Assembly (NCBI GenBank): GCA_905250075.1
Contig: CAJNOP010000349.1
Coordinates: forward strand, 70,784-134,783
DNA: 64,000 bases
Source of the DNA: Rotaria sp. Silwood1
Lineage: Eukaryota > Rotifera > Eurotatoria > Philodinida > Philodinidae
Direction of reading: 5' to 3'
Shown here: positions 11,095 to 22,018 of the stretch, one piece after another
How the letters are laid out: every line of letters starts with the position of its first letter
Numbering within the stretch: position 1 is the stretch's first letter
The notes under the pieces: generated by a model
Told to the model about the DNA's origin: nothing
What the model saw: only the letters and a program-made list of their open reading frames with translations
The model's database searches: none
Program-made: the position numbers and the translations under genes

Positions 11095-11490
11095 CATATG
11101 ATAGGCCTTTAGGGCATAAAGGTGTCCCAAAATCAAAGGCCTTGAGAGCCTAAGGGTACAGCCCAATGGTAGGCCCTGAGGACCTAAGGGTACCCCCCAT
11201 GGTAGGCCTTGAGCACCTAAGGGTGCCCCCAAATGGTAGGCCTTGAGGATCTAAGGGCACCCACGAATGGTAGGCCTTGAGGGCCTAAGGGTGCCCCCAA
11301 ATGGTAGGCCTTGAGGATCTAAGGGCACCCACGAATGGTAGGCCTTGAGGGCCTAAGGGTACCACCCAATGGTAGACCTTGAGGTCCTAAGGGTACGCCC
11401 CAATGATAGGCCTTAAGGACCTAAAACTACCCCCCACTGGTATGCCTTCAGGGTCTAAGGGTATCCCCAATAGTAGGCCTTCTGAACATA
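11095..11490. repeat. Minisatellite with ~40-bp unit (GGTAGGCCTTGAGG)
   Basis: About ten imperfect tandem copies of a unit with core GGTAGGCCTTGAGGNCCTAAG followed by GGTACCCCC. Related units with core AGTAGGACTTGAGGACCCAA occur in the second element of this family. Confidence 0.9.
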
Positions 11491-11595
11491 GGGGCTCTCT
11501 TTTATGTGCCCGTTACCCCGTTACCCGGTAACTGGTAACGGTCCGTTGCCGTTACCCGGGAACAGTAACGGGAACTTCCCACCCCTATTCATTAC

Positions 11596-12355
11596 TTCCT
11601 CCCAAGCTGAACGTAATCTCTTTTTGTTTTGGTGAGCGTTACTTGTTATAACACTGATAAGATCGTGATTATCTCTCTCTTAGAAATGGAAGATCCTTAT
11701 TCTATTGTCAAAGATTTACTACTGTGCTCTTTTCTGTCATGGCATTTAAAATATATTGCATTTCACATTTCATATCTGAAGTATGCATAAGCGCTCACAG
11801 TGAAGTCGTTTGATAGAACTATGTTCGTGTGTATGCAATGGAATTCTTTTTATTTCTTTCAAAGCTTTACAATTTTCGAAATCAATGTATCATGCTAACA
11901 ACACTTTTCTCATCGTAGCAAGTTTCAAGAAATGCTGAAGCATATGAGCGATTTATGTGGAATCTAGTGTGGACAATTCATTAATTTTGTGGTTCGATAG
12001 TATTGAACCACCAAAAAGGTGTTTACCCGTTTATGGTCATTAGGAAGCTATACTGGTTCTGCTGCAAATTTTTAGACAATTTCAAAATTCTGATTTTTAT
12101 TTTTGAACACTTCAGTGCTTGCAAGCCGATAAAATTCTAGCAGCCATATGGAAAAAAGTTGATGAAAATACAAGCCCATGTTCAGAGTTATAATTTTCAA
12201 AACGGAATAGAAGTCCAGTTGGCTTTTATTCTGTGCAGGGTCAGTTAATAGATATATAATCGATGTTTTCCTTCGAACATAAGTAATAATTTTTCTTATC
12301 TCTTGAAAGAAAATACTGAGAAAGGTACCAGATACTATGCTATTGAATTCCGTTT
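11596..12355. other. Gene-free interval
   Basis: I see nothing I can assign. Confidence 0.35.
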
Positions 12356-12693
12356 ATGCTTTGCGATTATCATACCGTGCTTGTATCGAATGGAACGTAT
12401 TTACGTGGTATAAATACGACGGCTGCTTGCGTTGCAGTAGGCATGATTGAATCAAACAGCTATCAAGCCAATGCCGAAGAACGCATAAAAACTGCGCTTC
12501 AATTAAAAAATGTCGATGCACTTTTAAATGCTAACGTGGGGATTGAATGATGAAGTGTATATTTCAATTTTCGTTGTTTGTGCAACTTGTGTTAATGGCA
12601 AAAGAATTCGTTTGCTCATGCTTTTGCTTTGACTACAGGTGCTAAATTACAAAGTGCCATTAAAAGCATTTTTGCCAATACACTTATTCAAGG
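12356..12693 (+). CDS. Possible exon remnants of an unknown protein
   Basis: A 64-codon frame (12356-12550) with normal composition (TAACVAVGMIESNSYQANAE...) is followed at about 12642-12693 by an exon-like segment between a CAG acceptor and an AAG|GTAAT donor (AKLQSAIKSIFANTLIQ). I cannot join the two and do not recognise either. They may be exons of a decayed gene. Confidence 0.2.
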
Positions 12694-12826
12694 TAATACA
12701 CGACAATGTTGAGAGTTGATGAACTATAACTATGCAGATGTTTTGCTGATTTTACCCACGAAAAAAATACCCAATCTGCCGTCTACTATTTTAGTTTACA
12801 TTAATCTCAGACGGAAGTCTCCATAA

Positions 12827-12982
12827 GGGTGGGTGCGGATACCAGAATATCACTGTGGATTGTGGGTATTGGATATAGCTGTAGTTATGGCTGTGAATCA
12901 GTGTGAGAGTTAACCAGTGACGCACCGAAATTCCCATATGGACACCCATGCTGATATTTACGCGGACATCCACACCCACACA
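12827..12982. repeat. Degenerate paired telomere-like tract
   Basis: AGGGTGGGTGCGG at the left end and ACATCCACACCCACACAG at the right end enclose mutated GTGGG/GTGTGA words and their complements. The layout is inverted as elsewhere. Confidence 0.55.
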
Positions 12983-13659
12983 GTGGACAGGAGAAAAGGA
13001 GTATTAGCAATTCCCAAGTACCAAATAGATTCTTCAGTGGAGATTATATGCATTTTGTGGGTTTTAGTGAGCTATGAACATTCTGAAAACAATTCCTTTT
13101 TTTTATTATGAAATAACTGTGAATCTAAGATTCTAACAGTACCAGAGACGAAAAGAGTGAGGAAAAAATCAATGAAACAAGAAACACAGAAGATGCAAAA
13201 AAGAGGAAAGATTTTACACGTAGAAATGCAGAAGAAAGAAAAAAAGAACAATAAGAAAACAGCATCTAAGATGAATAAAGCGTACAAAGTAGAGAATAAA
13301 CAAAAGAAAAGAAAACGGGCACAAATAACAACAGATCACAGCTTTAAAAAAAGAATCAGAAAAGAGTTGAAGAAGCTCTATTCAGCATTTCATACTGTGG
13401 TACATAAGAGTTAGAAGGAACCGACGAAAAAAACTTTTTCTACTTCATTTCTGTCCAGATATTTCATTTTTTACGGCATCTTTTATCATATTGCTGTGTC
13501 TTTCTCAAGGTTACGTGAAAAATCAGCCTTCGAATTTCAACTTGAAACTTTGTGCATAGAAAGACTTCAATCACACTACTTTATTCTGAGAGTTTCAGGC
13601 TTTTCGGTTCCTTCTATTCCAATATATAAGTGTACGATAAAGTACCGTTCTTCACTTGA
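12983..13659. other. Gene-free interval with a Lys-rich open frame
   Basis: The plus-strand frame 13157-13414 encodes an almost purely Lys/Gln/Glu/Arg peptide, as expected from A-rich DNA. I do not regard it as a gene. Confidence 0.35.
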
Positions 13660-13975
13660 GGGTGTGGGTGTGGGTCAGTGTTCGACATGAGGTCGCAACA
13701 ATCAACGTAATTTTGACCCGACTCGGGTCAAATCACGTTGAATATGGCGACCTCATGTCGAACACTGGTGTGGGTGTAGGTGTTAATGGGTGTGGGTGTG
13801 GGTGTTAATGGGTGTGGGTGTGAGTGTGGGTGGGGTGTGGATGGGGTGTGGGTGGGTGCGATGTGGGTGAAAATGAACTCGGAAACAACACCCACACTTA
13901 CACCCACACACACTCACAACCACACACACTCACACCCACAAACACCCCACATCCACACTCACCCACTCACACCCG
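13660..13975. repeat. Large paired telomere-like tract with nested MITE
   Basis: It starts CTTGAGGGTGTGGGTGTGGG. The G half runs to about 13875 and is interrupted by the 92-bp MITE at 13676. The C half runs 13890-13975 and ends exactly where the ADP-ribosyltransferase relic begins. Thr/Pro/His- and Gly/Val-rich frames here are repeat translations. Confidence 0.9.
13676..13767. mobile_element. 92-bp hairpin hAT MITE, copy 1
   Basis: A perfect 21-bp TIR starts CAGTGTTCGACATGAGG. Inside is a second palindrome around GACCCGACTCGGGTC. The flanks are GTGTGGGT on both sides (13668-13675, 13768-13775), an 8-bp duplication that is consistent but sits in repetitive sequence. Copy 2 at 35622 is nearly identical and has an unambiguous duplication. 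Confidence 0.92.
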
Positions 13976-15035
13976 CAATAGATAAAGATAGCTGCCAGTT
14001 GGGATAAGTCGTGGACTATGTGGACGATTTGGCGAACAAACTGCCCACTAACAATCAATATGAGTCGACTATTAACTTCTTCTCGAATAAAGACTTCACA
14101 TTCGTCACAATCTTCAAACGTTTTCAAACTAATCGCAAAGAGCTTCAGTAGTTTTATTTCTGTTTGTTGCGGAACCTTATTGGCTAATGGACGTAACCAA
14201 ACCATACGACAAAGCGACCTTTCTATATCAATATTTCCTTCTGAATTTGCTGTGATTTGTTCGAGATCAACGATATAAAACTTTGGGACTGGATTTGATT
14301 GTGCTTTTACTCGTAGACAAGTACCAGGTAGTAAAACAATTTCTCATTCATGTGGAAAGGCTGAATGGTTTTCAATATTTTTTCCCTGAAAGCATTTAAT
14401 TTCGAAAAGAGTTCTACTTTTTGTTTGGTTAAGAAATCCATCAGTAACATGAACCATATCAGTACATGAAGTTACACCTCTCTGAATATGTGTCGTACCT
14501 ACAAGAAAACATTCAGTGCTTTTTAGTGAAGCAATCCTTAACCACGTCTACCTGGACGATACTGCCCTCTTAGATCACCATTAACACCACGCCATACGTC
14601 CTCCGGCCTTGAAGGTAGCCTATTTAATGCTGACAGAAATAAATCATAATAATTTTGAAAAGGTTCTGCTTTAGTTTGATCTTCATGGCGTAGTGTTCGA
14701 TTGAAGACTGCGCAAAACGTTTTTTTCCTTCAGACCACTGCATCGCATATAGATACAAGGCAGCTGATTCACTTTGGCTGAGACCATCTTTTGGATTTGT
14801 ACACTTATCCAACGCATATGTGACCATGTTTGATAAGTCTTCGATCAAAAGTTCAAGGGGTTTGATAGTTTCTAGTAATGATTTTGCTGATGTTCTAACT
14901 GAAGATACGCTCATGCATGGCAAAAGTTTGCCTAATTCCTGATTAACGTCAAGAAAACGACCTCGATGGGCAGATATGTTCTCTTGGTTCTTCTTTTTCA
15001 TGGAACTAATATTCTTGCCTATTGTGCTCCACCTG
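13976..15035 (-). pseudogene. Relic of a bdelloid-type ADP-ribosyltransferase gene
   Basis: The minus strand shows, in order, a helical N-terminal part (LIEDLSNMVTYAL, PKDGLSQSESAALYLYAMQW), the ART arginine motif (VWRGV), an S-C-T motif, a region aligning with the glutamate motif (SAFPHE) followed by LLPGTCLRVKAQSNP and FYIVDLEQI, and then the start of a second domain (VWLRPLANK...FIVSG-like...IFIYCG). This is the large bdelloid family of NAD-dependent arginine ADP-ribosyltransferases with a VWL... domain. The copy is broken by several changes, and its C-terminal domain stops abruptly at the telomere-like tract ending at 13975. A 5' exon probably starts at a CAG acceptor near 15035. I treat it as a fossil. 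Confidence 0.8.
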
Positions 15036-15065
15036 AAAAGTAAAATAATCATATATTCGCGAAAT

Positions 15066-15140
15066 AGGGTGTGGATATGGGGTGAGACGTTGGTAGGTGG
15101 GTGTAAGTGCCCTGTTTGCAATAGCACCCATATCCGCATG
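15066..15140. repeat. Weak paired telomere-like tract
   Basis: AGGGTGTGGATATGGGGTG, spacer, then CACCCATATCC. Degenerate and short. Confidence 0.45.
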
Positions 15141-15456
15141 TACGCGAAATATTATTGAGGTGCACTGTAATCTGTTTTATTGAAAAAGCGATTGGATAGT
15201 TGTAAGAGTTTCCTCGTCAGCCTTGACGCAGTTTACAGTCACGACTAGGTTTAATCTGCTGACCTTCAAACCAAACGAAAAGAAGAGCATTTAGATTGTT
15301 TCAATCGTCTAGTGGGTACGTATTGTAATGTAGAAGACAACTTTGGTTACTTATTCTTGTGAACTCACTGAAATAACCAGTGTCGCAAATCTTATAGTAA
15401 AAAGAAAATGTGATTCATTTGATTCAGACATAAAAAATTGTTTAGAATCAACGAGT
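15141..15456. other. Gene-free interval
   Basis: I see nothing I can assign. Confidence 0.35.
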
Positions 15457-15568
15457 TGAGGGTGTGGGTGTGGGTTAGCAAAGAGATAAGACCTACACTC
15501 TCATACTCACACCCCACATCCACACCCATCCACACCCACACCCACACCCACACCCACACCCACACCCG
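15457..15568. repeat. Paired inverted telomere-like tract
   Basis: TTGAGGGTGTGGGTGTGGG on the left. A short spacer is followed by about 80 bp of C-strand sequence ending in near-perfect CCCACA repeats. The C half is much longer than the G half. Confidence 0.9.
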
Positions 15569-16211
15569 ACGATTCTTATTATGTTATACCTATTATTATA
15601 AATGAAGAATTTCTAAATAATCAGTATCTTCATAAATGACATCTGCATATAGCCGAGTACGTATTAATCGATTTTTTTAAAAATGAAGACTTCTTTGAAT
15701 AAATTCGGGTTCGAATAGAATTTATACCCTAAAAGCTTCAGCATTTCATTTAAAAATATAACTTCTTAAATATAATGATTGTATAAGGCAAATTTCCTAT
15801 CAAATTTGAAGTATGTATATGTCAAAAGTTAAATTTAATGAAATATTTCTTTGTATTCTTTTAAATGAGTTCTCAATTCACACCTTTCCACGGATAACAG
15901 CATAATAAAACAAACATTAGAAGTGAAATATGCCGCACTTGGTAAACTTAATATAGAGTATGTTGTCTATCTATTCTTCAAGTTTGATATGATCGTTGAC
16001 ACATTGAATATAAGCAAAACATATCTTATTCTTTTGCTAAGATGTTAAATAACTGTAAGAGTATTTTCTAAAATGCTTGTAGATATAAATAAAGTATGAA
16101 ACGTAGATGAGGAATTTCATTTAGTATTTGTATTCATTCTTTCAGTACAATAATCAAATGCCATTGAGCAAAAATTAGCTCCTCTTTTGGTTGCATACTA
16201 AACTATTCTAG
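15569..16211. other. Gene-free AT-rich interval
   Basis: I see nothing I can assign. Confidence 0.4.
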
Positions 16212-16268
16212 AGAGGGTGTAGGTGCAGAATAAAGGATGCATAATACATAACCACACCATCCCATCCG
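16212..16268. repeat. Degenerate paired telomere-like tract
   Basis: GAGAGGGTGTAGGTG on the left, then CCACACCATCCCATCC on the right. Weak example. Confidence 0.4.
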
Positions 16269-16380
16269 TTCGTCGAAGCTCTTCAAAATTACATATATAT
16301 CACTAGGAATTTATCTAAAGAAAGATTCAATGCGAAAAAAAATAATCGACTCATAATAAAAGGCATATATCATCTACATA

Positions 16381-16541
16381 AGGGTGGAGTGTGGGTGTGG
16401 GTCTTCATCTAACTCTAAGTCACCCACATCCACACCCACACCCACACCCACACACCCACCCACACCCATACCCACACCCACACCCACCCCCACACCCACA
16501 CCCATACCCGTCATACCCACACCCGACCAATACACTCACAC
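16381..16541. repeat. Paired inverted telomere-like tract
   Basis: The short G half (16381-16402) and long C half (16421-16541, CCCACA repeats) are separated by an 18-bp spacer. Confidence 0.9.
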
Positions 16542-17201
16542 CCAAAGAGACTCGGCATTCGAAGGTTTGCTTTGTCATACATTCTGATGGGCAACATGAG
16601 GAGCGGTTGGCGTTATTGGTCGAAATGAAGCAACGGAGCTCAAAGAACGAAGTCATCGCCACGAATTCGTCTTGACATTGCCATTGGCAAAACAAACCGA
16701 TGATCACATAGCTCCACACTTATGGGTTCACAACGAAACGGAACGAATCTCTGTCAATATTTGCTGTACCTATGTGCTCCGTCGTCGCTCATGGATTCAA
16801 AGCATGTCGTTCTCGCTTGTCACATTAGCACTTCATTTGCTAAGTCAAAAACAACACTGTGGGCTAAATTAGATTTATCGAAGGTGCACTGCTAGACTAT
16901 GGAATTGTCGAGTAAACTTCCTCATAAAAGACTCTGTCAGGTATAGTTCTCTTGGAATTTCGAAAATCGTTCGCTTTCTGAATCTATCCTGCAGAACTTC
17001 TTAAGTTTGATTAGTTTTGTTTTAATTTAGACTTTCACGATTATGTTTTGATTCACTTTCAAGTCACATTTACCAAAAGACAGAAAGAAAAACAGTTACA
17101 ATTCATCAATTATTGTTTTAAAAAAGTTCAATCTACACTCGAATACAAATATAATTAGGTAAGTTGAGTTTGTAGATCATTCTCGCTTCTCATTGTTCGT
17201 G
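16542..17201. other. Unassigned, possibly decayed coding sequence
   Basis: From 16545 to 16900 the base composition is more even than in the surroundings and several short frames abut on both strands, as in a decayed gene next to the telomere-like tract. I cannot assign a family. Confidence 0.3.
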
Positions 17202-20200
17202 TTACGTATGTCTGTAGTTAAAATCGAATATTTCACTATAAAATGGTTTAGGATGGAGAAGAACACCAGTATAATGAAGAACAGTGGCAACCATGGGTAC
17301 AGGCAGCATACTATTCTTATTCACTGAAACTGTTCGAAATTCATGTTCGAGTAGTGCGTTCACGCCCATATCGACGAATAAATTTTCATAATTACCTTCG
17401 GGCAAATTGGGAATCAGTATGAGTTGCTCATTGTTGGCTTCTTGTGTCACATTGAACACTCCGATGAGACCTTCACAGGTTGATGCAACCTCCCATATGA
17501 CCACAATACATGGGCTATAATGGGCCAACGTTAATCTAAGAAAAGAATCCAGAATAATGTTCAGATCACATCTAGACTTCACTTCTCTGACCTGGTTCCT
17601 TTAGCGTCGATCACCGGATGTTTCTTGATTTGTATCAGCTTGCGTGTAAACTCTTCAAGTGAACGTCCTTCTCTACAGTCAACCCAATCTTTTTCGAACA
17701 GAGATGAAAGTTTTATTTGTTCCGTTTCTTGACCAGCGTTTACCAAGAAGCATCCTTTGTTGAATGCACTAAAAGCTACAGAAAAAAAAAGATATCTATA
17801 GAAGACTTTTGAAAACACTCTCCTCTCGTTCGTAGATGCTTCAGTGGTTGTTGATTAAAATTCATTTTTTTTGTCAAAAAAAGGTGAGAACCATCCTCGA
17901 GATGATGCGCTGAAATCTTCTTCTGCGTATAAGTGCATCTCGTTTTTAGTACTCTTGTTCATTACTACAGCGAACCGTGAACCACGAAATATATGAGAAA
18001 ATTATCTAGTCTACAAAACGCTCGTAGTATGCACTGCTAGATGAGTTTAGCTAGTTTTTTCGTATTCAAAAGGTAAAATCGTTGAGGACAATATGCTCGA
18101 TAATAAGCTGTTGTAAAAAAATATATCTACTCCAAAAATTAATAGATTATTATTCACGTGTTCAAATAGAAATGTACAGTTCTAGTTTCTTTACTTAACA
18201 TCAGTATCGTTGGTCAACGTGTGAAATTATTGAGAGAATCTTTTTCTCCACTGACCAGTCTTAGATGGATCTGTCATCATAGATCTTCGCTTATGCAGAA
18301 AATTCTCAAAACGTACGTCTGGAGAGGCCATTTTGAACAGAATAAACTGAAACAGGTACTGCTGACTCGGACAAGTATTGCGTATAGAACGAGGCCGAGA
18401 CAAACCGATAAAAAGACTTCCATGAAATCGTTTCATTTTTAGGAATATTCTCAAAATGAAAGTGCATAAAGGGTACACCAGAAAAATGTTTCTCTTACTA
18501 TTCTTTTAACACTTAGCTTAACCTTCATTGTGTAGACTTCTGTTCCTTCCAAAAGAAGTGTCACCAAATTTTCTGAAGAAATTTCAAATGCTATATCGAT
18601 AGCTGAATACTAAACAAATATCGAAGGATCGTTTTTCGAAACTGAAAAGCTAATTTTAACGAAGTTTTTATTGATCAGTAACATTAAAAATAAAATAGAA
18701 GGTCCGACTATTTTCATCAAATTTTAGTTATTTTACTTAGAATTTCGGAGAATCAAATTTTTCGATCTTCAATTGAATTTGAACAAACTTTGAGTTGAAT
18801 TGCGAGAAGGAAAACAGTTTAAATTCTTCATATTTCTTTCACTGTTTGCTGTAGTGTAAAAATTATTATCTAATTTATTTGTAGAAACCGGCCTGAAACT
18901 CGATCTTTTCGTATTTGTTAAGTATTGACTTATACTTTCGAAAGACTCAAGCCTACACTGAAAAAAAATGGTACGCTGCGGAACTTATGAGGTTTTGTGG
19001 AACTTTGCCATACCTTTAAAAGTATCGCACAAATGCACGAAACCACTTTAAGATGTCGAAGTATCTCACGTTTTGTTTAAGGCCATTAGGGGTATTTCTA
19101 CCCGAAAAAAGTTTCGTATTATACCCTCTAAAAGTATCGTAGCAAAGAGGTTTTGCACCAGACTACTTTTGCTTCGTCTCAACCATTATAGAGACATATG
19201 TTCATGAATTAGCAATTCAACTGATTCGACTCCTTTCTTCTGCTTATCTATTTAGATTCATTCTACAATCGAGTATGCATGTTAAATGATTGCTTCTGGG
19301 CTTTTTTCTTGCGCACAAGAAGTTTATTATTGGACTAATAGAGAGTGTTTCAGTTGTGTAACAATCACATCTCTTTCTTCCCTAAATCTTTGGGCGGTTT
19401 AAAATTTCACCGAAAGAATCGTAGCATTCGAGATCGACTATATTTTTCACGCAGCTAAATTAACCTAGACTTCTAGTAGCTTTACATATCCATCCATATT
19501 AATAAGAAAGTAAAAGATAGAGATCATGTATTTCGGTGGTAGTGACGATTAATGGCTCTCTTATGTAATAATGTGCCCCTCTCTTACTAATTGGCTTAGG
19601 ATTAAATAAATTCAAAGCCCATGCAATTTTTGGAGTTCCGAAATTTCGTCAATAAGACTGTCACTAATAGGCGAAAATCCAGAGGATATGTTGGTGAAAG
19701 CATAGTGGACTTACGTCAACCGGTGAAATTCCACGGGGTATATTGGCGAGTGTCCACATGACTTTCGCTATTGGTGAATGCCCATTCGACGAAATTTGGG
19801 TAACTCATTCAAATCGTAAGTGATCATTCGAATTCGAAAACGTTATCTGTTTCGTTTTTTTTTATATTTTAAGTTCACTTCGACCTTATTCATATAGTAA
19901 GTGATGCTTCGAATAAGAAAACATTATCGACTTCTTTCTTTATGTTTTAGATTCACTTGCATCTTATTCAAATGATAAGTTGTATTTCATCGGATGAGAC
20001 CTAGCAAGATCTCTGGTTTTGGTGGTTTTCTGAGATTAGCTTGCTGTCGAAATGCGTTCTTTTGCTGGAGAGCGACCTTCTCTCATTGCGTTGCTGCTGT
20101 CGGGAGCTTGGAAACCTTCTATTGGTTTGTGAGATTGGTACCCCAGAAAATTCTGCAAGGAATGATACCAGTTTCCGCGACCTCAGAAATCCTGCTCGAG

Positions 20201-21876
20201 TTTTTCAAAAAAGGGATTTTCTTACACAGTAGATGAGCATAGTAATGCATAAAGAGAGCCAGCGGTGTTCTATTTGAATGCCGTCGAAATTTTGATTATG
20301 AAACCGTTTTGACGTGAGCTAACAATAGTTTTGTACGAAACCATATTTTTACGAAACTTTAAAAATATTTCAAATTCGTTGCAAAATTCGGAACCTTTTT
20401 TTTTTAGTGTACACAGTGAAGGTTGAGAGTGATGCTAAACAATCACTGAAATAGACATGTAATCTAGCACACCTGCTATATTTCATTCAGTTTTGACTTT
20501 TGATTCAGAAGAATCCTATTTCTCTCTCTACTGAAAACATGATCTTTTTTAAATTGTGCTTTGACTGAGGAATCTCTACTATTGCAAACGCTGAGGCTGC
20601 CGCAGTTCGACTTTGCTAATCTTCCTTTGATGACTTGTCATCACCTCATAAGAAGCAGCTAACTTTTGTATAATATTAGTGCTATTTAATGTTTCTTTTG
20701 AAAATAACTTGTGTTTGCTCTTGAAGCGATAGAAATAGGACACTTTTTATCAAAATGAAGAGTTACTTTCAAAAGTAACATTCTTTTACCACCCCCTGTA
20801 GAATCAATATTTGATAAATCTCAAGTGACCTGTCCATGCCAGTGCTTTCCATGGATTGTCTCGACAGATGTGCGCAATTCGATCTTGATCATGGTTTTCA
20901 ACAAATCTCATTTTGATAAAGTCTTTTGGATAAATGAATGTTTGAAGACGAACAAGTTCGAGATAGGATTTGATCGGAATGGCCTCTTGCACTGCAGCGC
21001 GCCACGCCACATACAGATCATAGTCATAACATACATCAAATGTTTCATAAAGTTCTGCATCTGTATGGACTAACCCGTTTTGATCACGATAACTTTTCAT
21101 AGCACTAAACCAACTGGATTCAGCCAACCAAATACAACGAGGATTTGCTTCGGTCACGGAACGTCTAGCTTGTCGCCTGAATAACAAAAGAAATATTCGC
21201 AAAAACAAGTGCCAATTATATTCATCACCAGAATTCCATGGGAACACAAGAAGCAACATCCATGCGAAATCCATCAACACCATGTTCACACCAAAACTTG
21301 AGTATATCAATTAGTTCAGGCCATAATGTCGTTTCGTTTCCTTCGAACTTCAAATCCAAAATATCCGTCCATTGAGGAATTAGACAAATGGCATTGTCCT
21401 ATAAAGAAAATGTTTAAATATTGAACGAGGCATATAAATGAAATCTAGACCTTTTCATCTCTTATATACCATTCTGGATGTTCTTTTACCCATGAACAAT
21501 CATGGCTAGTATGTCGATAGACGATGTCTATCATGAGTTTCATACCTAGTCGATGAATTTCTGAAACTAAACGATGGAAGTCATTCATTGTACCATATTC
21601 TGGATTGATAGCACGAAAATCTTTTATTGAATACGGTGAACCAAGTGAGCCTTTGCGATTAGTTATACCAATCGGATGAATCGGTAAAAGCCATATAATA
21701 TCAATTCCCATTCGGACGATACTAGATAAAGAAAATGTCTTGGTGAAGAACAAGCAAAAATAGATTTGAACAAACCGTTGAAGATCATTGATAACTCCTT
21801 GAAATGTACCACTTTCGGAATGATTTCTCGTATAGATACAGTAAATAGTCGAATTTTGAATGCCTTCATTGACCAT
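17202..21876 (-). CDS. GH13 alpha-amylase-family glycoside hydrolase
   Basis: Six exons (21876-21776, 21721-21451, 21398-21229, 21176-20830, 17775-17592, 17535-17202) join in frame to 468 residues. The start MVNEGIQNSTIYC fits the family start. The (beta/alpha)8 signatures are in order: a strand and loop MIDIVYRHTSHD (region I, Arg where Asn is usual), GVDGFRMDVAS with the nucleophile Asp (region II), WLAESSW with the acid/base Glu (region III) and FVENHDQDRI with the third Asp (region IV). Then come LVNAGQETE and a C-terminal beta domain ending YRHT. All three catalytic carboxylates are present, so it is probably an active alpha-glucan hydrolase or transferase. I cannot tell the exact substrate. 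There is no signal peptide, so it is likely cytosolic. Intron 4 is about 3.05 kb against some 45-60 bp for the others and contains a probable transposon. Bacterial-type sequence with introns suggests an old horizontal gain. Confidence 0.9.
18956..20409. mobile_element. Possible CACTA-like non-autonomous element in an intron
   Basis: The ends are CACTGAAAAAAAATGGTAC at the left and, in reverse complement, CACTAAAAAAAAAAGGTTC at the right, each flanked by TA (18954-18955, 20410-20411). Imperfect TIRs of about 19 bp beginning CACTR suggest an EnSpm/CACTA-type element. No transposase is visible. It explains about half of the oversized amylase intron. The poly-A run makes chance similarity possible. 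Confidence 0.45.
19817..19980. repeat. Two tandem ~80-bp units
   Basis: Units start TAAGTGATCATTCGAA (19817) and TAAGTGATGCTTCGAA (19898), with a partial third start near 19976. They lie inside the putative CACTA-like element. Confidence 0.6.
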
Positions 21877-22018
21877 GGCTATAGTTTGCACGTACAATAG
21901 ATAAAGAAGTAAAAGGAAGAGGACTTTATGAGTAAATTATAGTGAATTTTCGGAAACGAACGAGTACATTGCGATGATGGAGATTGAGAGTAGTTCCTAC
22001 ACTATTATGACTATATCC

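Larger units (their letters stand above)
10584..11587. mobile_element. Non-autonomous hAT-type element, copy 1
   Basis: The 1004-bp element is bounded by TAGGGGTGGG at the left and CCCACCCCTA at the right, and is flanked by a perfect 8-bp duplication TTCATTAC (10576-10583 and 11588-11595). Eight-bp duplications and TAGGGGTG-type ends are hallmarks of hAT transposons. Subterminal sequence at both ends is packed with GTTACCCGGTAACGG-type palindromic words, likely transposase sites. There is no transposase. The inside holds a 183-bp direct duplication and a minisatellite. Open frames across it (10757-11101, 10885-11232) are by-products. Confidence 0.9.

Noticed and set aside
10757-11232. Overlapping 114- and 115-codon frames on opposite strands
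   Set aside because: They lie across the 183-bp duplication and minisatellite of a non-autonomous hAT-type element and repeat with the same period.
11095-11490. Regularly spaced repeats considered as a CRISPR array
   Set aside because: Units are contiguous with no unique spacers, and the DNA is eukaryotic. It is a minisatellite.
13157-13414. 85-codon Lys-rich frame
   Set aside because: Its composition follows directly from A-rich DNA, and there is no domain, splice site or neighbour to support a gene.
16391-16719. Open frames encoding Pro/Thr/His- or Gly/Cys-rich repeats on both strands (also at 3314-3715, 13728-14007, 31400-31801)
   Set aside because: They are translations of TGTGGG/CCCACA repeat tracts in different frames. 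Such frames stay open simply because the repeats contain no stop codons.
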